From positions 2,704,001 to 2,768,000 of the forward strand of contig NZ_CP117416.1 in the NCBI RefSeq assembly GCF_028606985.1: a stretch of 64,000 bases of DNA, in the 5' to 3' direction. The first letter of the stretch is position 1. Every line of letters begins with the position of its first letter. The notes below the pieces were generated by a model. The model searched no databases. It saw nothing but the letters and a program-made list of their open reading frames with translations, and had not been told where the DNA came from. Below, one piece after another: positions 15,324 to 24,057 of this stretch. A program made the position numbers and the translations under genes. The stretch comes from Paenibacillus kyungheensis (GTDB taxonomy: Bacteria; Bacillota; Bacilli; Paenibacillales; Paenibacillaceae).

Positions 15324-16880
15324 TTAAAATACTTTTGTTGTCCAATCTTCACAGTTCCAAGTCTCTGTCACAATATCACGATAGAATTCAGGTTCGTGAG
15401 AGATCATCAAAATACTGCCTTTGTATGCTTGAAGTGCGCGTTTTAATTCATCCTTGGCATCGACATCCAAATGGTTCGTCGGCTCATCGAGTACCAGAAT
15501 ATTGGTCTCACGATTAATTAATTTACATAGACGTACTTTTGCTTTTTCGCCACCACTGAGGACAGCAATTTTACTTTCGATATGTTTGGTTGTTAGACCA
15601 CATTTCGCCAGTGCAGCACGAACTTCAAATTGGGAATACGAAGGGAACTCTTTCCATATTTCTTCGATACAAGAATTGTAGTTATCGCCTTTCATTTCTT
15701 GTTCAAAGTAACCGATTTGCTGATGTTCACCACGTTGTACTGTACCCGAAATAGCTTGGATTTCGCCCAAAATACTACGTAGCAAGGTCGTTTTACCGAT
15801 ACCATTCGCACCGACCAACGCGATTTTTTGACCACGTTCCATTTTGAGATCAAGCGGTCTGGACAATGGCTCATCATAACCAATAATCAAATTGTTCGTT
15901 TCAAAAATTAATTTACCTGCGGTACGACCGACTTTGAAGTTAAACTGTGGCTTCGGACGTTCTTGCGCAAGCTCGATCACATCCATTTTATCCAGCTTCT
16001 TCTGACGGGACATCGCCATATTACGAGTCGCTACACTCGCTTTGTTACGTGCAACAAAATCTTTCAATTGTGAGATCTCTTGCTGTTGACGTTTGAAAGC
16101 TGATTCTAACTGTTGCTTTTTCATTTCGTAGACTTCTTGGAAATAATCATAGTCGCCAACATAACGGCTTAATTCTTGATTTTCCATATGGTAAATAATA
16201 TTAATTACACTGTTCAAGAATGGAATATCATGCGAGATTAGAATAAACGCATTTTCATAATCAATCAAATAGCGCTTCAACCATTCAATATGCACTTCAT
16301 CCAGATAGTTGGTCGGCTCATCTAGCAAAAGAATATCCGGTTTTTCAAGTAGCAATTTGGCAAGTAACACTTTGGTACGTTGACCACCACTCAGATCGTT
16401 TACGTCTTTGTCCAGACCAATATCAGTTAATCCCAGACCGCGCGCTGTCTCATCGACTTTGGCATCGATCAAGTAAAAGTCCTGGTTGGTTAATGTATCT
16501 TGAATCGTACCTACTTGCTCTAGCAATTCTTCTAATTCTTCAGGAGTTACATCTCCCATTTTGCCATACATATCATTCATTTCTTGCTCCATATCAAGCA
16601 AGTACTGGAAAGCGCCTTTTAATACATCACGAATACTCATGCCTTTATCCAGCACAGCATGTTGATCCAAATAACCAACACGTACCCGCTTCGACCATTC
16701 CACTTTACCTTCGTCTGGCTGTAATTTACCAGTCACGATATTCATAAAAGTAGACTTACCTTCACCATTCGCTCCGATTAAGCCAATATGTTCGCCTTTT
16801 AACAGACGGAACGATACATCTTTAAAAATAGCACGATCACCAAATCCGTGACTTAACTTCTCTACATTCAATATACTCAT
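15324..16880 (-). CDS. yfmM: ABC-F family ATPase (YfmM-like)
   Basis: A 518-residue soluble protein with two ABC ATPase domains and no membrane part, i.e. an ABC-F ribosome-associated factor. Domain 1 (about 1-250): Walker A GANGEGKST, signature LSGGQRTK, Walker B LLLDEPTNYLD. A charged linker (about 250-320, KKQQLESAFKRQQQEISQLK) is the P-site tRNA interaction motif region. Domain 2 (about 325-510): Walker A GANGIGKTT, signature LSGGEKAK, Walker B LVLDEPTNHLD. It matches the size and opening motif (SHGFGDRAIF, GEHIGLIGANGEGKST) of B. subtilis YfmM from memory. These proteins resolve stalled ribosomes, and some confer antibiotic protection; the short linker argues against a dedicated resistance role. 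Monocistronic. Confidence 0.85.
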   Translation of the reverse strand: MSILNVEKLSHGFGDRAIFKDVSFRLLKGEHIGLIGANGEGKSTFMNIVTGKLQPDEGKVEWSKRVRVGYLDQHAVLDKGMSIRDVLKGAFQYLLDMEQEMNDMYGKMGDVTPEELEELLEQVGTIQDTLTNQDFYLIDAKVDETARGLGLTDIGLDKDVNDLSGGQRTKVLLAKLLLEKPDILLLDEPTNYLDEVHIEWLKRYLIDYENAFILISHDIPFLNSVINIIYHMENQELSRYVGDYDYFQEVYEMKKQQLESAFKRQQQEISQLKDFVARNKASVATRNMAMSRQKKLDKMDVIELAQERPKPQFNFKVGRTAGKLIFETNNLIIGYDEPLSRPLDLKMERGQKIALVGANGIGKTTLLRSILGEIQAISGTVQRGEHQQIGYFEQEMKGDNYNSCIEEIWKEFPSYSQFEVRAALAKCGLTTKHIESKIAVLSGGEKAKVRLCKLINRETNILVLDEPTNHLDVDAKDELKRALQAYKGSILMISHEPEFYRDIVTETWNCEDWTTKVF

Positions 16881-16994
16881 GGTTGATATAACACCTTTTC
16901 TGTTAGACTTTTTTCCTCGTTTTATTATAGGGGGAAATCGCTAACAACTCAACGGAATAATCTCATGATGTACGAATAATTAGTAAGAATATAC

Positions 16995-17035
16995 AAAAAT
17001 CCTTTACAGCATCAAAGGCACTGTAAAGGATTTTT
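16995..17035 (-). terminator. Terminator of the cysJI operon
   Basis: A stem of about 14 bp (AAAATCCTTTACAG and its complement, 16996-17009 with 17021-17034). It lies 36 bases beyond the cysI stop. Confidence 0.85.
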
Positions 17036-17071
17036 GAACAATCATATCAATCTACTCTTATATACTAAGCA

Positions 17072-18799
17072 TTAAGCATGAAATTGCATACCATCTAATA
17101 CTTCTGCTACATACCCTGCACGAATCACAAAATCACCGAAATGTTCGCCAGCGATCCGTTCTTTGGCATATTGATTGACCATTGGACGTAGTGAATTTAG
17201 AATCTCTTCTTCGCCAATATTTTCTTTGTATAGCTTGTTCAGCCGATGCCCTGTAAAGCTACCGCCTAGATACATATTGTATTTACCTGGAGCTTTACCG
17301 ATAAATGAAATCTCAGCCAGTGCCGGACGTGCACAACCATTCGGGCAACCGGTCATCCGAATCACGATATCTTCATCGCGCAGACCTGCTTCTTCTAAGA
17401 TCGGTTCGATTTTGTCGATCAATTCAGGTAAATAACGCTCAGCTTCTGCCATCGCCATTCCACATGTTGGTAATGATACACAAGCCATCGAATTACGACG
17501 AAGCGCTGAATAATGAGCACCTGCGGTTAATTGATAACGCTCAATCATTTCTTCAATCTTTTTCTTTTTGCGACTGCTTACATTACCGATAATCAGATTT
17601 TGATTCGCTGTTAGACGGAAGTCACCATCGTGAATTTTGGCAATTTCACGCAAGCCGGTCATCAATTGATAATCACCATCATCCATAATACGCCCATTTT
17701 GGATAAATAGAGTTAAGTGGGATCTACCATTGTTCCCTTTCACCCAACCGTAACGATCTCCATTATGGTCAAAATGGAATGGACGCGCACCCTGTAACTG
17801 CCAGCCTAGACGTTCGTGCAATTCATCGACAAACCACTGTAGACCACGATCATCAATCGTATACTTGAAGCGAGCATGCTTTCGTACAGCACGATCACCA
17901 TAGTCCCGCTGAATCGTCACTGTTTTCTCGGCAACATCAATCATTTGCTCTGGTGTACAGAAGCCGATTACTTTAGACACTTGCGGATAGGTTTTGTCAT
18001 CTCCGTGTGTCATTCCCATACCGCCACCAACCGAAACGTTAAATCCGAGCAGAACATCATTTTCGACCACAGCGATAAACCCTAAATCTTGTGAAAATAC
18101 ATCGACATCATTAGAAGGTGGAACCGCAATCCCAATCTTGAACTTACGTGGTAAATAGACTGCGCCGTAGATCGGTTCTGGCTCTACCTCATTGCTGTCT
18201 ATAATCTTTTCTTCATCTAACCAGATTTCATGATAGGCTCTTGTTTTGGGATCTAAATGTTCACTGACTTTGCAAGCCCATTCATACACTTGAGCATGAA
18301 CATCTGATTGATATGGATTCGGATTGCACATTACATTACGGTTCACGTCACCACAAGCCGCAAGTGTGCTTAGTAGCGATTCATTCACTTCACGAATCGT
18401 ATTTTTGAGATTCCATTTCAGCACTCCATGCAATTGGAATGATTGACGGGTGGTTAAGCGAATCGTATCATTGCCGTATTTATGAGAAATGCTGTCCATC
18501 ATCAGCCATTGTGCAGGAGTGACTACACCACCAGAAGCACGCACACGTAGCATAAATTGATAAGCAGGTTCTAACTTTTGCTTATTACGTTCGGTACGCA
18601 GATCACGATCATCTTGCATATAACTACCATGATGTTTCATCAGACGGTTATCATCTTCTGGAATCGAACCGGTAATTGGATCTTTTAATGTTTCTTCTAA
18701 GCTACCTCGTAAATAATTACTATTGCGCTTAATATCCTCCACATCGCTATGTGCTCGATCATGCGGAGGATACGGTTTTTCTTTTTCTAGATTCCCCAT
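17072..18799 (-). CDS. cysI: Assimilatory sulfite reductase (NADPH), hemoprotein beta subunit
   Basis: A 575-residue subunit that carries siroheme and a 4Fe-4S cluster and reduces sulfite to sulfide in six electron steps for cysteine synthesis. The two cluster cysteine pairs are present: [18 protein letters not shown] (with the preceding cysteine five residues earlier) near 440 and [16 protein letters not shown] near 485. Substrate-binding arginines and lysines are visible in [12 protein letters not shown] (about 117) and [11 protein letters not shown] (about 310). GAGGAGACAG precedes ATG 18799. It follows cysJ by 63 bases in the same direction, making the classic cysJI operon. All key residues appear intact. 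Confidence 0.95.
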   Translation of the reverse strand: MGNLEKEKPYPPHDRAHSDVEDIKRNSNYLRGSLEETLKDPITGSIPEDDNRLMKHHGSYMQDDRDLRTERNKQKLEPAYQFMLRVRASGGVVTPAQWLMMDSISHKYGNDTIRLTTRQSFQLHGVLKWNLKNTIREVNESLLSTLAACGDVNRNVMCNPNPYQSDVHAQVYEWACKVSEHLDPKTRAYHEIWLDEEKIIDSNEVEPEPIYGAVYLPRKFKIGIAVPPSNDVDVFSQDLGFIAVVENDVLLGFNVSVGGGMGMTHGDDKTYPQVSKVIGFCTPEQMIDVAEKTVTIQRDYGDRAVRKHARFKYTIDDRGLQWFVDELHERLGWQLQGARPFHFDHNGDRYGWVKGNNGRSHLTLFIQNGRIMDDGDYQLMTGLREIAKIHDGDFRLTANQNLIIGNVSSRKKKKIEEMIERYQLTAGAHYSALRRNSMACVSLPTCGMAMAEAERYLPELIDKIEPILEEAGLRDEDIVIRMTGCPNGCARPALAEISFIGKAPGKYNMYLGGSFTGHRLNKLYKENIGEEEILNSLRPMVNQYAKERIAGEHFGDFVIRAGYVAEVLDGMQFHA

Positions 18800-18862
18800 C
18801 TGACTGTCTCCTCTCGATATCTACAGAATGATTGACGTTCAACCGTTTGGAACCTTGAACGT

Positions 18863-20704
18863 TTAATACACATCCCGTTGATAACGTTTTTCCTGTTGCA
18901 TACATGTTAAATATTCAGTCGCTTCTTCAGGGCTTAATTGACCTTCTTGAGCGATAATTTTTTCTAGGGTCAAATGGACATCGTTCGCCATCTGTTTCTC
19001 GTCACCACACACATAGATAGCTGCTCCTTCTTGAAGCCACTCGAACAACTCTTTACTACGTTCTAACATACGGTGTTGTACATATACTTTCTCAGCCGTA
19101 TCGCGTGAAAAAGCAACATCCATTCGTGTTAATACACCATCTTTAAGCCAGCGTTGCCATTCGGTCTGATACAAGAAATCGGTCGCAAAATGCTGATCTC
19201 CGTAGAACAACCATGATTTACCGGAAGCTCCTGTTTCTTCACGCTCACCGACAAATGCTCTAAAAGGAGCGACTCCTGTACCCGGTCCAATCATAATAAT
19301 CGGGGTATCTGGATTCTCTGGCAGACGGAAATTATCGTTATGTTGAATATAGACCGGCAATGTATCACCAGCTTCCAGACGTTCTGCTAAATGTATAGAA
19401 CATACTCCATACCGTTCACGACCGCGTGCTTCATAGCGTACAGCACGTACAGTCACATGAACTTCTTCTGGAAAAGCTTGCGGACTACTTGCAATTGAAT
19501 ACAATCGTGCAGGAATTTTGCGTAATACCGATGTGAAATCTTGTGCAGATACACCTGCAAATGAATGATCTTGTATCAGATCAAGCAGATCGATGCCATT
19601 GATATAAGTACGTAGTTCTTGTTCACGACCAGATGCTACTAATACTTTCAATTCATCACTTGTAGACAATGCTGCTAATTGCTGCACAATCGGCTTCGTA
19701 ACGGTTGTAATCTCATAATGATGAAGCAAAGCTTCGTGTAGAGAGGCTTGATCTCCATGCTTGCTGATCGTAACCACTTCATCGCTATTCCAGTTCATCG
19801 CAGAGATAATGTCACTTACCAGTTGCGGATGGTTCTGCGGATACACACCCAGACTGTCACCAGGTTGGTATTCTAAGTTAGAACTTTCTAATGAAAGTTC
19901 TATATGACGGGTCTCCCGACTGGAACCACGTCCGTTAAGATTTAAATTTTCGAGCACTTCTGCTTGAAAAGGATTGGTACGTGTATATTCAGACTCTACT
20001 GCTACACTAGCAGTCGCCGAAGAAGTTACAGCTACTGAAGGGCTAGACGTCTCCGCAGATTGCGTCAAAGCTGTCAGTACATCGTTCATCCATGCTGTCG
20101 CTGGTTCTTCAAAATCCACATCACAGTCTACACGCGGTACAAGGCGTTCTGCACCCAGTTCTTCTAAGCGTTTATCGAAATCTTTTCCAGTCTGGCAAAA
20201 GAATTCGTAAGATGTATCGCCCAATCCAAGCACTGCAAAGCGTGCATGATCTAATTGAGGCGCTCGTTTACTATGCACAAATTCAAAAAAAGGAATCGCA
20301 TTATCCGGCGGATCTCCTTCTCCTTGTGTACTTACCACGATCAGCAGGTTTTCTACTTTTTTCAACTGATTAGTCTTAAAATCACCCATCGATGAAAGTG
20401 TAATCTGAAAACCTTGCTCTTCTAATTTTTTCGCCATTTTTTTGGCTAAACTATTACTATTTCCGGTCTGTGATCCAAAAAGGATTGTAACGTCTTTGGA
20501 AAGGGTTACGGTTGCTTGTCCATTGCTTGTTTCTACTGGCGCAGCAACAGCGTTTGCTGTTGTCGGACCTGCCGCTGATTCAGGCAATGCTGCAATATAT
20601 CCACTAAGCCAAATACGTTGTGTTGTATTAAGTGTAGGCAGAAGACGATTAAGCAGATCGACCTGCTCTTGATTAAAAGGACTATTCATCACTTGAAGTT
20701 CCAA
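18863..20704 (-). CDS. cysJ: Assimilatory sulfite reductase (NADPH), flavoprotein alpha subunit
   Basis: A 613-residue diflavin reductase that passes electrons from NADPH through FAD and FMN to CysI. Domains: N-terminal helical part, flavodoxin-like FMN domain (about 70-210, ILFGSQTGNSNSLAKK and STQGEGDPPDNA), FAD domain (RLYSIASSPQ, about 405), and NADPH domain (MIGPGTGVAPFRAFVGER near 480) ending in the typical RDVY. Start: TTG 20704, giving MELQVMNSPFNQEQ, which matches the known B. subtilis CysJ opening; GGGGTGG lies 6 bases upstream. The ATG at 20728 would put the ribosome site inside the gene. First gene of the cysJI operon. An inverted repeat 31 bases upstream is a candidate operator. 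Confidence 0.93.
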   Translation of the reverse strand: MELQVMNSPFNQEQVDLLNRLLPTLNTTQRIWLSGYIAALPESAAGPTTANAVAAPVETSNGQATVTLSKDVTILFGSQTGNSNSLAKKMAKKLEEQGFQITLSSMGDFKTNQLKKVENLLIVVSTQGEGDPPDNAIPFFEFVHSKRAPQLDHARFAVLGLGDTSYEFFCQTGKDFDKRLEELGAERLVPRVDCDVDFEEPATAWMNDVLTALTQSAETSSPSVAVTSSATASVAVESEYTRTNPFQAEVLENLNLNGRGSSRETRHIELSLESSNLEYQPGDSLGVYPQNHPQLVSDIISAMNWNSDEVVTISKHGDQASLHEALLHHYEITTVTKPIVQQLAALSTSDELKVLVASGREQELRTYINGIDLLDLIQDHSFAGVSAQDFTSVLRKIPARLYSIASSPQAFPEEVHVTVRAVRYEARGRERYGVCSIHLAERLEAGDTLPVYIQHNDNFRLPENPDTPIIMIGPGTGVAPFRAFVGEREETGASGKSWLFYGDQHFATDFLYQTEWQRWLKDGVLTRMDVAFSRDTAEKVYVQHRMLERSKELFEWLQEGAAIYVCGDEKQMANDVHLTLEKIIAQEGQLSPEEATEYLTCMQQEKRYQRDVY

Positions 20705-20734
20705 CAATATCCACCCCATCTGTAGCATCCTGCG

Positions 20735-20751
20735 ATACTAATTCCTAGTAT
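20735..20751. promoter_or_regulatory. Inverted repeat upstream of cysJ, candidate operator
   Basis: ATACTA-N5-TAGTAT (20735-20740 with 20746-20751) lies 31 bases before the cysJ start. Sulfur regulators in Bacillales (the LysR-type CysL, or CymR) act on such operons; which one, if any, binds here is unknown. Confidence 0.35.
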
Positions 20752-20890
20752 TGTGATCAGAATTAATTTACTCCTTTGAACTTATCATAGTGCGATGTAA
20801 CGGTCAATTCACTACCAATCAGAATGCCTTATAGTACTTATCAGTTCTGCTGATAAACGTATAGCAATAATTTTGCACTATACATCTAAA

Positions 20891-22069
20891 TTAACGAACA
20901 AGATGAAGTTGTTGCTGTGCAAATTCATAAAATGCGTTAAGATCGGCTTCCGAAGTAAAGGTAGCTTGCGCTGAAAGATCACTTCCTCCGCCTTTTCCAT
21001 GAAAGGTAGCTAGATGTTCTTTGAAAAAAGCACCGCATTTTAAATGAGGATGACCGTTTTGAGCTAAAAAGACTTTGTATTCGCTTAATGTTGCGAACAG
21101 CACTGTCACTTCTTGCTCGACGATCAGCGTAGCGGCGATCCGTTGTAAGTCTGATAATGTTTTGTGTTCAAATATATGTGTTATCTGTTGATTTTGCATC
21201 TGAGATAATAATTGATTGGATTCATAAGTATCGTTAGCTTTACGCAATTGTTCTAATACAGCTTTGAGTTGTTGTTGGTCTTCTTCCCATTTGCCAAAGC
21301 GTTCCAAAATATCTTTGCGACCTGTATTAAATTTGGTAGCCAGCGTATTCAAAATATGCAGACTGTCGTTATAATCAGCAAGTGCACGAGCACCACATTT
21401 GAAATAGATACGGATACTGCCTTTTTGCTTTTCAGCTTTGAATAGTTTGATAAGTCCAATCTGTCCGGTACGCGATACATGCGTTCCTCCGCAAGTATTG
21501 TATTCAACGCCTTCTATTTCGACGATGCGGATATCCTCGGTCACTTTCGGCATTTTCACTACAGGCAATTGAGCTAATTGCTCTGCATTGACAAAATAAC
21601 TGCTGACAGCTAGATTATCGTAAATTCGCTGATTGACTGCTTGTTCAAGTGTAGCTAATTCAGTGTCATTCATTGATTTACGATCAATATCGATCGTGAC
21701 CATATCTTGCCCTAAATGAAAACTGAGTGTAGGTGCATCGAACAATTGTAATGCTGTAGCCGATAATAAATGTTGTCCGGTATGGTGCTGCATATGATCC
21801 AATCGACGTTCCCAGTTCAATTGACAGTGTGCTTCATTATCATTTGGTAATTGGGATACTTGATGCCAGATATACTCATCTTCTTTGACAACATCTAACA
21901 CATCGATCTCATTGATCTTCCCTGTATCACAAGGCTGTCCTCCACCATGCGGATAAAAAGCAGTCTCTTCTAGCCGAACAAAGTACTGATTATTTTGTTC
22001 ACGACGTTCTACAATTGTTGTTGTCCATTCTCTCAAAAATGAATCGTTATAATATAAAATAGCTGACAT
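20891..22069 (-). CDS. Alanyl-tRNA editing protein, AlaX-L type
   Basis: A 392-residue free-standing editing enzyme that hydrolyses mischarged Ser- or Gly-tRNA(Ala). It is built like the C-terminal half of alanyl-tRNA synthetase. An N-terminal tRNA-binding barrel carries YPHGGGQPCDTG (about 37-50). The editing core carries the zinc motifs HTGQH (about 95-100) and CGGTHV (about 195). A C-terminal DHHA1 domain has the glycine-rich GKGGGSDLSAQAT motif near 370. Length fits the long AlaX-L class. Start: ATG 22069 with AGAGG 8 bases upstream; the ATG two codons earlier is too close to the ribosome site. Monocistronic. Confidence 0.88.
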   Translation of the reverse strand: MSAILYYNDSFLREWTTTIVERREQNNQYFVRLEETAFYPHGGGQPCDTGKINEIDVLDVVKEDEYIWHQVSQLPNDNEAHCQLNWERRLDHMQHHTGQHLLSATALQLFDAPTLSFHLGQDMVTIDIDRKSMNDTELATLEQAVNQRIYDNLAVSSYFVNAEQLAQLPVVKMPKVTEDIRIVEIEGVEYNTCGGTHVSRTGQIGLIKLFKAEKQKGSIRIYFKCGARALADYNDSLHILNTLATKFNTGRKDILERFGKWEEDQQQLKAVLEQLRKANDTYESNQLLSQMQNQQITHIFEHKTLSDLQRIAATLIVEQEVTVLFATLSEYKVFLAQNGHPHLKCGAFFKEHLATFHGKGGGSDLSAQATFTSEADLNAFYEFAQQQLHLVR

Positions 22070-22185
22070 AATCATTTCCTCTCTTTATCCAATGTATACG
22101 TTCTAATTCACACTTTATTATCATATCTTCCTTATACATCAGTCGTCTAGTGAACATGCTTCTGTAATCTGCTTTCAAGCCTAAC

Positions 22186-22256
22186 AAAAAAAACGTTAAT
22201 AAAATATCTGCAACAGAACATTCCACTGCTCTGAATACCGATACTTCACTAACGTT
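22186..22256 (-). terminator. Long G-U-rich terminator after the GNAT/acyltransferase pair
   Basis: A stem of about 17 bp with several G-U pairs (outer arms about 22192-22208 and 22240-22256), followed on the minus strand by a run of eight T residues. Confidence 0.75.
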
Positions 22257-22264
22257 TTATTGAT

Positions 22265-22705
22265 TTACTGGATATGTTTGATCATTTTGCTATGCTTGAT
22301 ACCCACTTCTGTAAAAGGTTCTCCAACTGATGAATAATGAAGCTTTTTATAAAAAGGAATAGCATTCTCACGTGCATGTAAAATGATCGTACGATATCCT
22401 TTTGCTATAGCGATCTGTTCTGCTAATTCGACTAGCTTTTTGCCAACTTGCTTACCTCGAACAGTTTCACTTACAGCGACTTGCTTCATCTGGATGACTT
22501 GCTGATCGATTGGACGCAATAAAAGAACACCTATAGTATCTTGCTCCAAAGTCGCACAGATATGAATATCGTTGCCTTCTTCTTGCCAAGGATCATCCCA
22601 TATACTAAGCCCCAAAGGTTGCCGTAATACTTCGTCACGCAATGAAAGACATGCACGATATTGATCTGTATTCCATTGTATCTGCTGCACGATTATGTTT
22701 TCCAT
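22265..22705 (-). CDS. GNAT family N-acetyltransferase
   Basis: A 146-residue acetyltransferase with a complete GNAT core: MKQVAVSETVRGKQVGKKLVELAE (about 73-96, motif A with RGKQVG as the CoA loop) and IILHARENAIPFYKKLHYSSVGEPF (about 105-130, motif B). The compact size and the pattern QIAIAKGYRTIILHARENAIPFYKKL resemble the ElaA/YjcF-like branch. An ideal AGGAGG precedes ATG 22705. It starts 20 bases after a membrane acyltransferase gene, so the two are co-transcribed and end at the terminator at 22186-22256. Acceptor unknown. Confidence 0.85.
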   Translation of the reverse strand: MENIIVQQIQWNTDQYRACLSLRDEVLRQPLGLSIWDDPWQEEGNDIHICATLEQDTIGVLLLRPIDQQVIQMKQVAVSETVRGKQVGKKLVELAEQIAIAKGYRTIILHARENAIPFYKKLHYSSVGEPFTEVGIKHSKMIKHIQ

Positions 22706-22725
22706 AGTTCCTCCTGAGTACTGGT

Positions 22726-23751
22726 TTACCCGGTTTGGCTTTTACTGCGATTAGAACGACTTGGATGATGCTTCAATAATAACTTCATTTTAGGTTCAAC
22801 TAACCATTTGAATAGAAAACGAATACTGCTAAATGATAACAACATCGTTAATATGATCCCGAAAGGAATCAACAATAACTTTTCGGTCGTCGTTGTAAAA
22901 TGAGTATAAAAATCACTGGCTGTCAGAACCAGCACAATAAATCCATGGAGCAGGTATGTATACAGTGTGTTGGTTCCCATTGTTGATATCCAGGGAAGTT
23001 GGCGCTCAGGAATTAAAATCATTATCATTCCTCCGATCAACACAGCAGCACCATATACAGCGATCCGATATATACCTGCGCTCCATTCGTCATGCCCTAA
23101 CGATTCATACGAAAAGCTTCCAAAAAACCATTCTTTTTTGTACTTATATCCATACGAAGAGATCATTACATACGTAAGTATCAATCCAATACTTGAATAG
23201 ATGCGCATCCGGGTTGTACGTAACCGATCAATCCATGATTTATCTAAATAATAACCGATGAGAAAAAATGGGAAAAAGACAAGCGTCCGTGACACACTAG
23301 CATAATATTGTGCGTCATTAGCATATCCTGCTAGTATCGCTATCCCAATTACGATCGGCAAAGCATAACGAATACGGATTATATAAGGCATTGCTACTTT
23401 CCACAAAATCATACTAAAAAAGAACCACATCAACCAGTACGGAGTAAAATAAGAAAATTTCAACTCTGCTCGATCATAGATCCAGAAATCAAATAAGGAA
23501 TATAAAGATTCAAATAGCAAATAAGGCACAATTAATCGACTGATCACTTTGTTCAAATAATCACCGCTACCGATATTTTTAGCAAAGTAACCGGATATCA
23601 GTACGAATAGTGGAATATGAAAAGTATAAATCATCAAATAAATCGGTCGCAGTACCGGATCTTCATTTAACGGCTCGATCAAATGACCGATTACTACTAA
23701 CGTAATCAGAAGGAATTTCAAATTATCAAAATAATAATCTCTCGTGTTCAT
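22726..23751 (-). CDS. Membrane acyltransferase family 3 (OafA/WecH-like)
   Basis: A 341-residue integral membrane acyltransferase with about ten hydrophobic helices. The family signature is at the start: RDYYFDNLKFLLITLVVIGH (acyltransferase-3 histidine in VIGH), then FHIPLFVLISGYF (about 45-57). Such enzymes move acetyl or other acyl groups onto extracellular sugars, peptidoglycan or secondary metabolites. The basic C-terminal tail (KHHPSRSNRSKS) is cytoplasmic. Start: ATG 23751, with AAAGGAG 8 bases upstream; the longer frame (ATG 23808) has no ribosome site and adds residues before the signature. Co-transcribed with the following GNAT gene. Substrate unknown. Confidence 0.85.
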   Translation of the reverse strand: MNTRDYYFDNLKFLLITLVVIGHLIEPLNEDPVLRPIYLMIYTFHIPLFVLISGYFAKNIGSGDYLNKVISRLIVPYLLFESLYSLFDFWIYDRAELKFSYFTPYWLMWFFFSMILWKVAMPYIIRIRYALPIVIGIAILAGYANDAQYYASVSRTLVFFPFFLIGYYLDKSWIDRLRTTRMRIYSSIGLILTYVMISSYGYKYKKEWFFGSFSYESLGHDEWSAGIYRIAVYGAAVLIGGMIMILIPERQLPWISTMGTNTLYTYLLHGFIVLVLTASDFYTHFTTTTEKLLLIPFGIILTMLLSFSSIRFLFKWLVEPKMKLLLKHHPSRSNRSKSQTG

Positions 23752-24057
23752 CTCTTTCGCTCCTTTGCCAGAAAACACACTATTGTTCAACATCTGAACA
23801 GCAGTCACTTCTGGTTCTGTGCTGAGAGGGCACGTTGTATCATCGTCTCAATATTAATTTCATTGTAAATTTATGCATGTTTTACCCTGCAATTTTATCA
23901 ATGAATCGTTAACACATTGCGTATGATTATAACAGTGCTTGTATAGCGATGCCACTTTTGCATCCATCGCAGCATATAGAGGGATAGCAAAAAGCTCTGT
24001 TCTATATCGAAGCAACAGAGCTTTTAAGTATTATTTTTGGCGGTGTGGAATACGTAT
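23752..24057. other. Intergenic region between acyltransferase and rhamnosidase genes
   Basis: 306 bases with only the rhamnosidase terminator (23988-24025) and the upstream region of the acyltransferase gene. I see no gene, repeat or RNA. Confidence 0.45.
23988..24025 (-). terminator. Terminator of the GH78 gene
   Basis: A perfect 12-bp stem (23990-24001 with 24014-24025) with a 12-base loop; the T tract on the minus strand is five bases. Confidence 0.75.

Noticed and set aside
20752-20890. Riboswitch or T-box in front of cysJI
   Set aside because: No S-box or T-box conserved sequence or terminator/antiterminator pair could be identified; only a short inverted repeat is reported.
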